Origin: an uncultured Acidobacteriia bacterium
GTDB taxonomy: Bacteria > Acidobacteriota > Terriglobia > Bryobacterales > Bryobacteraceae
Direction of reading: 5' to 3'
Assembly (NCBI GenBank): GCA_903923395.1
Contig: CAIXXM010000147.1
Location: 42,020-106,019 of the forward strand
DNA: 64,000 nucleotides
Positions 1 to 10,146 of this stretch are shown piece by piece (position 1 is the first letter of the stretch; each line of letters begins with the position of its first letter). Both the position numbers and the translations under genes were made by a program. The notes under the pieces are model-generated. The model searched no databases, was not told the DNA's origin, and worked only from the letters and a program-made list of their open reading frames with translations.

Positions 1-2
1 TT

Positions 3-965
3 TCCCGGCAGCAGGTGATTGAGCCCGTACCTTTGGATCTCAATGTTCTGCTGGGTGACCTGCAGGAGCCTTTGGCCCGGTTGATTGGTGAGGATATTGT
101 TCTTGTGTTTCATCCCTCCCGCCGGTTGTGGCCGGTGGTTATTGACCCTTCGCAGGTGAACCAAATTCTGTTGAACCTGCTGGTGAATGCGCGGGATGCG
201 ATGCCGGCTGGCGGAGAGATCACGGTGCAAACCAGTAATGTGATGCTTTCGGATCAGGATTGCGAAGAATATCCGGGGGCGGTACCGGGATCCTATGTCA
301 TGTTGAGCGTGGCGGACACGGGGGTGGGTATGAGTCCTGATACTGTGGCCCACATCTTTGAGCCGTTTTTCACCACGAAGGGTGCTGAGCAGGGTACCGG
401 GCTGGGGTTGGCGACGGTCTACGGGATTGTTTCCCAGAACCGGGGCTTCATACAGGTGAAGAGTGTACCCGGCCAGGGAAGCAAATTCCAGATTCTGCTG
501 CCCAGAATTCACTCCGAGCCCGGGCAACTGGCGCAGGATTACCAGCGGGAGAGACGGGCGGAAGGCACCGGGACGATTCTGCTGGTGGAAGACAATGACC
601 TGGTTCGTGACTTATTGGCCGCGTCGCTGGAGGAGCTGGGTTACACGGTGTTGAATGCGGACAGTCCGGAGAAGGCGATCAGTTTCGCGGAACGGCAAGG
701 CACCTGGATCGACGGGATGCTGAGTGACGTTGTGATGCCGCGGATGAATGGGTTGCAGCTGCGGGAGAAGATTCTCGCGATGCATCCGGAGACACGGATA
801 CTGTTCATGTCCGGCTACACATCCAACATTGTCACGGCGGACAAGGTGGGTACCGGGCTGCACTTTATACAGAAGCCTTTTACTGTGGATGAGTTGGGGA
901 AGCGGTTGAGTGAGGTGATGTCAGAACCAGCACCGCAGGGTCATCCCACGGTGCTGATTCCCTAA
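3..965 (+). CDS. Hybrid sensor histidine kinase, 3' part (HATPase + receiver)
   Basis: The reading frame is open to the window edge, so the 5' end (sensor and dimerisation domains) is missing; a GTG at 15 is not a likely true start. Visible domains are a GHKL ATPase (N-box NQILLNLLVNARDAM, G1 DTGVGM, G2 GTGLGL) and a C-terminal receiver domain (acidic pocket LLVEDND, phospho-Asp in LSDVVMPRMNG, conserved Lys in FIQKPF). In this family the kinase autophosphorylates on His and passes the phosphate to Asp; the C-terminal receiver suggests a phosphorelay or self-regulation. Convergent with gyrB, 5 bp apart. The signal sensed cannot be told from this part. Confidence 0.9.
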   Translation, partial: SRQQVIEPVPLDLNVLLGDLQEPLARLIGEDIVLVFHPSRRLWPVVIDPSQVNQILLNLLVNARDAMPAGGEITVQTSNVMLSDQDCEEYPGAVPGSYVMLSVADTGVGMSPDTVAHIFEPFFTTKGAEQGTGLGLATVYGIVSQNRGFIQVKSVPGQGSKFQILLPRIHSEPGQLAQDYQRERRAEGTGTILLVEDNDLVRDLLAASLEELGYTVLNADSPEKAISFAERQGTWIDGMLSDVVMPRMNGLQLREKILAMHPETRILFMSGYTSNIVTADKVGTGLHFIQKPFTVDELGKRLSEVMSEPAPQGHPTVLIP

Positions 966-970
966 CAGGC

Positions 971-3475
<2,505 letters not shown>

Positions 3476-3499
3476 TTACTTGCGTTTTGAGGGTGCGGG

Positions 3500-4615
3500 T
3501 CAGATGCGCATGGGCATCACGACATAGCGGTACTGTCCGGTCACTTCACCAGCGGGCTGCAGTTCGCCTGCGCTCTTCTGATCTTTGAGTGCGAACTGGA
3601 TCTGATCCTGCGGAACAGCGCGAAGGAAGTCGAGAAGGTATTGCGCGTTGAAACCGATTTCGAGCTCCGGGCCTTCGTACTGGCTCGGTACGCTCTCTTC
3701 GCTTTCTCCTGTTTCGAGAGAAGAGGAGAAGATTTTGACCTCGCCGGTTGCGAACTGGACGCGGATGGCGCGGGAGCGTTCATCGGCAAATTGCGCAACG
3801 CGTTCGATTGCGGATTTCACTTCGTCCTTCGAAAGAGTGGCGATGTTGGTGTTTTCCTGCGGGAGCACCCGTTCATAGTCCGGGAAGTTGCCGGTCAGCT
3901 TGCGGGTGATCAGCATGCGGGGACCGAATTCGAAGAACAGATGATTGTCATCGCCGGCGAACTTGACGACCGATTCATCCGTGGAGCCATCAGAGAGCTT
4001 GGTGATTTCGCCCATTGCTTTGCGGGGGACCAGGGCGCGATAGGCCACGTTGCTAGGGGCGGTTGTTTCTGCGTCCTGCTGCGTGTAGGCGAGGCGGTGG
4101 CCATCGGTGGCAACCATGGTCAGACCACGGTCGCCGATGAGCAGAAGCGCTCCGTTCAGGGTAAAGCGGCTTTCTTCCATGGAGATGGCGAACATGGTCC
4201 GGGAGATCATTGCCGCCAGGGTCTTCGCGGGAAGAGTTTGAGCGTCTTCCGGCATGGCGGGGAGTTCCGGAAAGCTTTCCCGGCTCATCCCGGCGATGCG
4301 GGTTCGGGAACGGCCACAGGTGAGGCTCGCCCAGTTATTCTCAGCGAACTTTACGGTGATTTCGGCGTCCGGCAGAAGACGGACGTAATCGAGAAGTTTC
4401 TTGGCCGGGATGGTACCCGAGCCTTCTTTGCGGACCTTGGCCGGGCAGGAGGTGCGCAGACCCAGTTCGAGATCCGTTGCTGTGATGTACAGCCGGTCGC
4501 CACGAGCCTCAAGCAAGAGGTTCGAGAGAATCGGGATCGTGGTCTTCTTCTCGACCACACCCTGCGACAGGCTCAGTTCCCGGACCAGGTCCGCTTTGTT
4601 GACGCTGAATTCCAT
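3500..4615 (-). CDS. dnaN: DNA polymerase III beta subunit (sliding clamp)
   Basis: Ring-shaped processivity clamp of the replicative polymerase. The length, 371 aa, is normal, and the sequence is collinear with DnaN: N-terminal MEFSVNKADLVRELSLSQGVVE, the family motif ATDGHRLAY in the middle domain and the C-terminal VVMPMRI. It lies between dnaA (278 bp upstream) and gyrB, all on the minus strand. A good sigma70-type promoter for it sits at 4752-4781. Nothing is unusual in the protein. Confidence 0.96.
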   Translation of the reverse strand: MEFSVNKADLVRELSLSQGVVEKKTTIPILSNLLLEARGDRLYITATDLELGLRTSCPAKVRKEGSGTIPAKKLLDYVRLLPDAEITVKFAENNWASLTCGRSRTRIAGMSRESFPELPAMPEDAQTLPAKTLAAMISRTMFAISMEESRFTLNGALLLIGDRGLTMVATDGHRLAYTQQDAETTAPSNVAYRALVPRKAMGEITKLSDGSTDESVVKFAGDDNHLFFEFGPRMLITRKLTGNFPDYERVLPQENTNIATLSKDEVKSAIERVAQFADERSRAIRVQFATGEVKIFSSSLETGESEESVPSQYEGPELEIGFNAQYLLDFLRAVPQDQIQFALKDQKSAGELQPAGEVTGQYRYVVMPMRI

Positions 4616-4893
4616 TGTTCTGCCTCTTGCTCCCTGGTTTGACTTGAAGCCACTGGAACGGCTCCACCGCCTATCCGTGTTCTACGTAAAAGATAAGTAC
4701 GTAAATCCAACCGTATTGATAGGTGCTGTCAATATGTGGAGAACTCTCTAAATTATACAAAAATTTGGGTGTTGCTGTCATTGAACCCTGTTGAGAGGTT
4801 CGCTGTTTGGTGCGGAAGACTGGACCCTGTAACGCGTTTTACACAGATTTCCTTAGGCCCGGTTGAGGTGCAGCGGTGGAAAAGTATGTAAGT
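4616..4893. other. dnaA-dnaN intergenic region, candidate oriC
   Basis: No gene fits here. It holds an AT-rich core (4749-4768), one DnaA-box-like site with a single mismatch to TGTGGATAA (TGTGGAGAA, 4735-4743), two poorer ones (CTATCCGTG at 4671-4679, TTTTACACA at 4837-4845) and a direct repeat of TACGTAAA (4683-4690 and 4698-4705). An origin between dnaA and dnaN is common in bacteria, but the boxes are few, so this is only a candidate. The region also carries the dnaN promoter. Confidence 0.4.
4752..4781 (-). promoter_or_regulatory. Predicted dnaN promoter
   Basis: On the minus strand, -35 ATGACA (4776-4781), an 18-bp spacer and a perfect -10 TATAAT (4752-4757). The transcript would start near 4745 and leave a leader of about 130 nt before dnaN. 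A DnaA-box-like TGTGGAGAA (plus strand 4735-4743) lies just at the predicted start, where DnaA could act as an autoregulator. Confidence 0.6.
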
Positions 4894-6222
4894 TCATTGC
4901 AATGAGTCGGTTAGGTTGTTGATGATCTTGTTGAGTTCCGGATCAGAAGCCCGCTGGGCGGCGATCTTCTGGATGGAATGGATGACCGTAGTGTGGTGTT
5001 TTCCACCAAAGGCGCGCCCGATCTCAGGCAGCGACGCGGTTGTGAGTTCTTTCACGAGAAACATGGCGACCTGGCGGGGCTCAACGATCTCTTTCCGGTT
5101 GCTCTTTTCCTTGAGCTGCGACGCCTTGATGTTGAAGCGTTCTGCAACAGCCTTCTGGATCGTGTCGATCGAAATCTTGCGTTCCTGGCGGTCCAGCAGG
5201 TGCTTCAGGACCTGCTCTGCCATCGGTTTGGTGATCTGGGTATTGGTGAGAGCCGAATAGGCCGTCAGCTTGACGAGGGCGCCTTCCAATTCCCGGACGC
5301 TGGTCTTGGTTTTCTGGGCGATGAAGGTGCAGACATCCAGGGGCAGGTGTACGCCTTCCAGTTCGGCCTTCTTCTGCAGGATTGCCATCTTGGTTTCGAG
5401 ATCCGGTGGCTGGATATCGGCCATGAGGCCCCATTCGAAGCGGGAACGGAGGCGGTCCACCAAGCCTGTGATTTCTTTCGGCGGCAAATCACTTGAGATG
5501 ACGATTTGCTTCTGCGCGTCATGCAGTTCATTGAACGTATGGAAGAACTCTTCCTGGGTACGTTCCTTGGTGCCGAGGGATTGGATGTCATCGATCAGCA
5601 GGACATCGGCGGAGCGGTAGCGGGCGCGCAGTTGTGACATCCGCTCATGCTTGATGCCGGTGACGACTTCGTTGGTAAACCGCTCGCTGGTGGTGTAGAT
5701 GATGCGCAGTTTTCCCCTGGCGACCAAAGCGCGGCCAATCGCGTGCATCAGGTGGGTTTTTCCCATGCCGGTACCGCCATAGAGGAACAGCGGGTTGTAG
5801 CTGCGGGATGGATTGAGGGCCACCGATTGAGCGGCAGCATGCGCGAACTGGTTGCAGGCTCCGACGACGAAAGAGTCGAAGGTAAAACGGGGGTTCAGGG
5901 ACATGGGTGACTCGAAGTCACCTTCGTCGCTGGCCGGGGAGTTCATGCGGGAACCCGGCAATGTGTTGGTTTGGGCGGAGGTCGAGAATTCGACGCGGTC
6001 CACACCGAGACCCAACGAGCGGCTCAAGCGGTTGATCTCGTCAGAGTATTCGGCGCGCAACCATGCAGCGGCAGTATCGTCGGGGACATGGACCCGAAGG
6101 AGTTTGCCTTCAATCCCGGCAAAGGTTGTGCGGGAGACCCAGTTTTCGAAGCTTCCCGAACTCAGTTTGTTCTTGAGCTCTTCTTTGATTAGATCCCACG
6201 GATTTCGACCTTCTAAACTCAC
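4894..6222 (-). CDS. dnaA: Chromosomal replication initiator protein DnaA
   Basis: AAA+ protein that melts the origin and loads the helicase. The 442-residue product has the N-terminal DnaB/self-interaction domain (from NPWDLIKEELKNKLS), a short linker (about 95-115), the AAA+ core with Walker A GGTGMGKTHL and Walker B LLIDDIQSL, and the C-terminal DNA-binding helix-turn-helix with the signature AFGGKHHTTVIHS. The start is GTG at 6222, preceded by the ribosome-binding site GGGGAGAAG. Upstream of it lies a stable hairpin (6243-6261). Its neighbours dnaN, gyrB, mnmG and parAB confirm the origin-proximal context. Confidence 0.96.
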   Translation of the reverse strand: MSLEGRNPWDLIKEELKNKLSSGSFENWVSRTTFAGIEGKLLRVHVPDDTAAAWLRAEYSDEINRLSRSLGLGVDRVEFSTSAQTNTLPGSRMNSPASDEGDFESPMSLNPRFTFDSFVVGACNQFAHAAAQSVALNPSRSYNPLFLYGGTGMGKTHLMHAIGRALVARGKLRIIYTTSERFTNEVVTGIKHERMSQLRARYRSADVLLIDDIQSLGTKERTQEEFFHTFNELHDAQKQIVISSDLPPKEITGLVDRLRSRFEWGLMADIQPPDLETKMAILQKKAELEGVHLPLDVCTFIAQKTKTSVRELEGALVKLTAYSALTNTQITKPMAEQVLKHLLDRQERKISIDTIQKAVAERFNIKASQLKEKSNRKEIVEPRQVAMFLVKELTTASLPEIGRAFGGKHHTTVIHSIQKIAAQRASDPELNKIINNLTDSLQ

Positions 6223-6242
6223 AAAGACAATACTTCTCCCCG

Positions 6243-6261
6243 GGAAGCCACAAGGGCTTCC
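6243..6261 (-). promoter_or_regulatory. Hairpin in the dnaA leader
   Basis: Perfect 7-bp stem GGAAGCC / GGCTTCC with a 5-nt loop, immediately 5' of the GGGGAGAAG ribosome-binding site of dnaA. It has no U-run, so it is not a terminator. It could affect mRNA stability or translation of dnaA; this is inference from position only. Confidence 0.4.
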
Positions 6262-6538
6262 GAATTTGAGGCGATGAGCCCCGCTCGACTTATTCGGATG
6301 ATGCAGGCTGAAGAGGCTGGCGGTACCGGCCCGTTTCTGCTGCGGACAGAACGAAGTCTAACACAGTTTGCCAGCGAAAGAACCCATGGAAAGAGGACAT
6401 GTTGGATCTCAAAACATGAGGTAAAGACTATGTTTTTTGGGGTGCGAAGGTGGACAAGAGTTGGTTTTTGAGGAAGCTTGGTACGATAGAGTTTGACAGC
6501 GAAGGCCTGTTCACGAGAGAATAAAGTTTCCGCTCAAC
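6262..6538. other. Non-coding region between dnaA and tRNA-Gly
   Basis: I see no convincing gene. It must carry the dnaA promoter (not clearly recognisable) and the tRNA-Gly promoter (6493-6522). One weak DnaA-box-like site is seen (GGTGGACAA, 6449-6457, two mismatches). Because transcription diverges from here, it is a second, weaker origin candidate. Confidence 0.4.
6493..6522 (+). promoter_or_regulatory. Predicted promoter of tRNA-Gly
   Basis: Perfect -35 TTGACA (6493-6498), an 18-bp spacer and -10 GAGAAT (6517-6522, 4 of 6). The start would lie near 6529, ten bases before the mature tRNA. It may also serve the downstream cysH operon, which has no clear promoter of its own. Confidence 0.5.
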
Positions 6539-6614
<76 letters not shown>

Positions 6615-6685
6615 TTTCTTCTCATCTACGCGACATCCGTCGCAATTCTTGCTTCTCTTCAATTCCACGGTCGGGTTTCGCTTTT

Positions 6686-7420
6686 ATGATTCTGGTGGAA
6701 CATGCAAACGCCATCGTCCGTGATGCCTTTGGCGAGTTCGGGGAGCACATCCACGTTCTGACCAGCTTTCAACGCGAAGGTCTGGTGATCATCGATCTGG
6801 CATTGCGCGCGAATCCAAACTGTAAGATCGTGACGATCGATACCGGTCGTCTGCCTGTGGCGACCCTGAAGATGATGGAATTGGTGGAAAGCCATTTTGG
6901 GATTCCCGTAGACAGGATTCAACCGGATGCCGCTGAAGTGGAGGCCATGACCAGTCTGCACGGCATGGACTTGTTCCGGGAGAGTGTCGCCAACCGCATG
7001 CTGTGTTGTGAGGTGCGCAAGGTCCGGCCGCTGAAGAGACTGGAATCGGGCGCAAAAGCGGTTTTCGTTGGTTTGAGGCGGGGCCAGGCGCAATCGAGGG
7101 CAGAGGTACCGGTGTTCGAGCGTGGTGCCGGCTTGGTTCGGGTGAGTCCTCTGGCGGAATGGTCGGCGGAGGATGTGCTGCAGTACACGAAGGATCGGGG
7201 TCTCCCGGAGCATCCTCTTTACGCTGCGAATTATCGGACCATTGGATGCGAACCCTGTACGCGCGCTGTGCTTGCTGGCGAGCATGAGCGGGCGGGCCGT
7301 TGGTGGTGGGAAGACGAGGCAGACAAGGAATGCGGTTTGCACTTTTCCGCGGATGGCCGCGCCATGCGAAAAGTGGATTTTCTGCTCAGTGAACTTTTGA
7401 ATCAGGTGACTGCAAAGTGA
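6686..7420 (+). CDS. cysH: Adenylyl-sulfate (APS) reductase, thioredoxin-dependent
   Basis: Reduces activated sulfate to sulfite in assimilatory sulfur metabolism. The 244-aa protein has the PP-loop-type fold of CysH (start of the nucleotide site near TSFQREGLV), the paired cysteines CC (in MLCCEVRKV) and C-x-x-C (GCEPCTR) that hold a 4Fe-4S cluster, and the C-terminal catalytic motif ECGLHF. The four cluster cysteines indicate the APS-using rather than the PAPS-using type. The stop overlaps the GTG start of cysC by 4 bp, so the two are translationally coupled. Confidence 0.92.
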   Translation: MILVEHANAIVRDAFGEFGEHIHVLTSFQREGLVIIDLALRANPNCKIVTIDTGRLPVATLKMMELVESHFGIPVDRIQPDAAEVEAMTSLHGMDLFRESVANRMLCCEVRKVRPLKRLESGAKAVFVGLRRGQAQSRAEVPVFERGAGLVRVSPLAEWSAEDVLQYTKDRGLPEHPLYAANYRTIGCEPCTRAVLAGEHERAGRWWWEDEADKECGLHFSADGRAMRKVDFLLSELLNQVTAK

Positions 7421-7968
7421 GTTTCGAACACGTGGGTTTCACTCTCTGGCTGACGGGTATGTCCGGAGCCGGCAAGAGCACAATCTCAGAACGCTTGATG
7501 GAACGTTTCCGGCAAAACCACGCCAAGGTGGAGTTGCTGGACGGCGACGTTGTGCGAACGAATCTTTCACAGGGTTTGGGTTTCAGCCGCGAGGACCGTG
7601 ACACTAATGTCCGGCGTATTGGGTTTGTGTGCGATCTGTTGTCGAGGAATGGAGTGATCGCCGTGGTTGCGGCGATATCGCCCTATCGATCTACAAGGGA
7701 CGAAGTGAGGTCCAAGATTGAACGTTTCGCTGAGGTATTCGTGGAATGTCCAGTGGAAGTCTTGGCGCAGCGGGATGTGAAGGGCTGGTACAAGAAGGCT
7801 GCTGCGGGAGAGGTTGCGAACTTCACCGGCATTTCGGACCCTTATGAGCCACCAGAGCGCCCCGATATCCACGTGAGGACAGACCGTGAAACGCTGGATG
7901 AGAGCGTCGAGAAGGTTTGGAGGTACTTGGTGGACAGGGGCTGGATCTCTGCGGAGTTGGCGTCATGA
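7417..7968 (+). CDS. cysC: Adenylyl-sulfate kinase
   Basis: Phosphorylates APS to PAPS. The 183-aa protein has the P-loop GMSGAGKST near the N-terminus, the LLDGDVVRTNLS and LGFSREDRDTNVRRIGF segments typical of CysC, and GISDPYEPPERPDI near the end. The start is GTG at 7417, inside the cysH stop (GTGA), and its own stop overlaps the ATG of the PHP gene (ATGA). With an APS-type reductase upstream, PAPS is not needed for sulfate reduction, so this kinase probably feeds sulfotransferases. Confidence 0.93.
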   Translation: MSFEHVGFTLWLTGMSGAGKSTISERLMERFRQNHAKVELLDGDVVRTNLSQGLGFSREDRDTNVRRIGFVCDLLSRNGVIAVVAAISPYRSTRDEVRSKIERFAEVFVECPVEVLAQRDVKGWYKKAAAGEVANFTGISDPYEPPERPDIHVRTDRETLDESVEKVWRYLVDRGWISAELAS

Positions 7969-8807
7969 TTGATCTGCATAGTCATACCTATTTTTCGGAT
8001 GGGACTTTCTCTCCTGCTGAACTGCTCGCGGAGGCTGCTGCTGCTGGTCTGACGGCGTTGGCGATTACGGACCATGACACGATGCAGGGCTACGAAGTCG
8101 CAGTGGGTGGGGAGATTCCTCCTGGGTTGGAGGTAATTTGCGGCGTGGAGCTTTCAACGAAGTTTCACGGTGTGACGGTCCATTTGCTGGGATATTTTCC
8201 TGTGGAGCCCCCTGCGCCGGAGTTTCAGTCGTGGCTGTCGGGTTTGCTGGAAACGAGAAGAGACCGGAACCGCCGGCTGGTTGAGCGGTTGCAGGGCTTG
8301 GGAATTGAGATCACTTTGTCTGAAGTGGAAGCGAAAGGCCGGAGTTTGACGGGGCGCCCGCATTTCGCGAGAGTGCTGATGGAAAAGGGTTATGTCAAAG
8401 ATTTGCAGCAGGCTTTTGACGAATACCTGGATGAATCGGCAAAGGCGTTTGTGTTCAGGGAGGAAGTCCCGATCGCTGAAGCTATCGAACGGGTGATTCT
8501 GGCAGGTGGTGTACCGTCTCTGGCGCATCCTGTGCGGGTAGCAAAGAACAACTGGTCCACACTGGCGGAGTGGATCGGCGAACTCGCCAGGATGGGACTG
8601 CGCGCTGTGGAGGTTTACCACAGCGACCACAGTCCGGAAGATGTCTGCTATTACAAGGAACTGGCAATCCGTTACGGGTTGGGAGTGACGGGCGGTTCTG
8701 ACTTCCATGGTGCGAACAAGCCCAAGATTTCTCTTGGCCGTGGCGTGAATGGAAATGTTCAAGTGCCTGATCAGGTGCTCCTGGACCTGCGGGCCTTGGT
8801 CCGCTAA
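7965..8807 (+). CDS. PHP-domain phosphoesterase, candidate 3',5'-nucleoside bisphosphate phosphatase
   Basis: 280-aa PHP protein of the YciV/TrpH group. Metal-binding motifs seen in order: DLHSHTYFSDG, ITDHD, GVELS, RPHFARVL, LAHP and the C-terminal GGSDFHG. Family members hydrolyse 3'-phosphoadenosine 5'-phosphate (pAp) and, in E. coli RNase AM, short RNA 5' ends. ATG at 7965 overlaps the cysC stop; a longer frame from 7917 lies inside cysC and is not needed. The tight coupling to cysC supports pAp removal, since pAp is the by-product of PAPS use. Substrate is inferred. Confidence 0.88.
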   Translation: MIDLHSHTYFSDGTFSPAELLAEAAAAGLTALAITDHDTMQGYEVAVGGEIPPGLEVICGVELSTKFHGVTVHLLGYFPVEPPAPEFQSWLSGLLETRRDRNRRLVERLQGLGIEITLSEVEAKGRSLTGRPHFARVLMEKGYVKDLQQAFDEYLDESAKAFVFREEVPIAEAIERVILAGGVPSLAHPVRVAKNNWSTLAEWIGELARMGLRAVEVYHSDHSPEDVCYYKELAIRYGLGVTGGSDFHGANKPKISLGRGVNGNVQVPDQVLLDLRALVR

Positions 8808-8817
8808 GAGCGTGAGA

Positions 8818-8894
8818 TGGTGGGCACGAGCAGATTCGAACTGCTGGCCTGCCGCTTAGGAGGCGGCCGCTCTATCCATCTGAGCTACGCGCCC
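8818..8894 (-). tRNA. tRNA-Arg (anticodon CCT)
   Basis: 77 nt with encoded CCA (8818-8820 on the complement). Acceptor GGGCGCG (8894-8888) pairs with CGTGCCC; the anticodon loop reads CTCCTAA, and the T-arm contains CAGTTCGAATCTG. Its first 10 nt are also the last codons and stop codon of purD on the same strand. Confidence 0.96.
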
Positions 8895-10117
8895 ATCTCT
8901 CCCATATTGTAGCGTCGGAGTCCGCGATATCCGATATCTTTTCTGTAGTGCATGCCCTGGAAATTGATTTTTTTGACCGCTTGATACGCAGTATCCAAGG
9001 CTGCCGCAAGGGTGGCACCGGAGGCGGTAACGCCTAAGACGCGACCACCAGCGGTGAGCAACGTTCCGGCAGAGTCGAGTTTCGTTCCTGCTTGAAACAC
9101 AGTGGCGTTCTCAACTGTTTCAATGCCCTGGATGGGCAGGCCTGTGGGGTAGTCCCCAGGGTAACCATCAGAGGCGAGTACGACGCAGGCGGCAGGTGCG
9201 GGGTCCCAGGTGAGTTGCGAGGGGTGGAGGCTCGCGGTGGCGGCGGCTTTGAGAGCCAGTGCGAAGTCCGAGTTGAGGCGTGTCAGGATCGGCTGGGTTT
9301 CCGGGTCACCCATGCGAACGTTAAATTCGAGTACTTTGGGGCCCTGGGGAGTCATCATGAGTCCAGCGTAGAGGAACCCCGTAAAACCGGTGGCGTGGAT
9401 GACCGGATCAATGATGGTGTTCATGATGAGGGTTCTCTGCTCCGGCGTGAGCAGGTTTGAATCGGAATAAGCGCCCATACCGCCGGTGTTTGGTCCCTGA
9501 TCGCCGTCAAATACCCGTTTGTGATCCTGGGAGGGTTCAAAGGGCACTGCGGTTTTGCCGTCGGACAGTACGATGAAGCTCACCTCTTCGCCCTGGAGGA
9601 ATTCTTCGATCACCATGGGCATGGGGAGTTGCGCGAGGGCTGCGTCAGCTTCTTTTCGATCCTGGGCGATGACTACTCCCTTCCCTGCCGCCAGGCCGTC
9701 AGTCTTCAATACCAGAGGATATTCAAACGTGTCGAGGACAGTTACAGCTTCCTCATGGGAGCTAGCCGTGGCGAAGGCTGCCGTAGGGATTCCGAGTTTC
9801 TGCATGAAGCGCTTCGAGTAAAGCTTGCTTCCCTCGAGTTGCGCGCATTCCGCGGTCGGCCCAACAATGAGCAAACCGTCTGCGCGGAAGCGGTCGACGA
9901 TGCCGGCGACGAGAGGCGCTTCGGGTCCAACGACAGTGAGGTCAATGTTGTGTTCCCTGGCTATCGCGAAATAGTCAGTGGAGTTGATGCAAGTGGCGAG
10001 TTCTGCAATGCCGGGGTTGCCGGGTGCTGCATAGATCTCAGTGACTGACGGGGAGTGGGACAGTTTCCAGACGAGTGCGTGTTCGCGCCCGCCGCTGCCG
10101 ATAACTAGAACTTTCAC
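8885..10117 (-). CDS. purD: Phosphoribosylamine-glycine ligase
   Basis: Second step of purine synthesis: ATP-dependent joining of phosphoribosylamine and glycine. 410 aa, slightly short for the family. Motifs: [11 protein letters not shown] at the N-terminus, [11 protein letters not shown], the ATP-grasp region [35 protein letters not shown], and [12 protein letters not shown]. The TAG stop (8887-8885) lies inside the tRNA-Arg gene on the same strand, so the mRNA and tRNA must come from one overlapping transcript or be processed apart. Divergent from mnmG. Confidence 0.96.
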   Translation of the reverse strand: MKVLVIGSGGREHALVWKLSHSPSVTEIYAAPGNPGIAELATCINSTDYFAIAREHNIDLTVVGPEAPLVAGIVDRFRADGLLIVGPTAECAQLEGSKLYSKRFMQKLGIPTAAFATASSHEEAVTVLDTFEYPLVLKTDGLAAGKGVVIAQDRKEADAALAQLPMPMVIEEFLQGEEVSFIVLSDGKTAVPFEPSQDHKRVFDGDQGPNTGGMGAYSDSNLLTPEQRTLIMNTIIDPVIHATGFTGFLYAGLMMTPQGPKVLEFNVRMGDPETQPILTRLNSDFALALKAAATASLHPSQLTWDPAPAACVVLASDGYPGDYPTGLPIQGIETVENATVFQAGTKLDSAGTLLTAGGRVLGVTASGATLAAALDTAYQAVKKINFQGMHYRKDIGYRGLRRYNMGEMGA

Positions 10118-10132
10118 GGTTTGTTGGCTCGG

Positions 10133-10146
10133 TACAATCGTAGCAA
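10133..10146 (+). promoter_or_regulatory. -10 element of mnmG, probable leaderless start
   Basis: Perfect-spacing TACAAT (10133-10138) ends 7 nt before the mnmG ATG (10146). Transcription would begin within a few bases of the start codon, and there is no Shine-Dalgarno sequence. The -35 is not clear. Confidence 0.45.
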
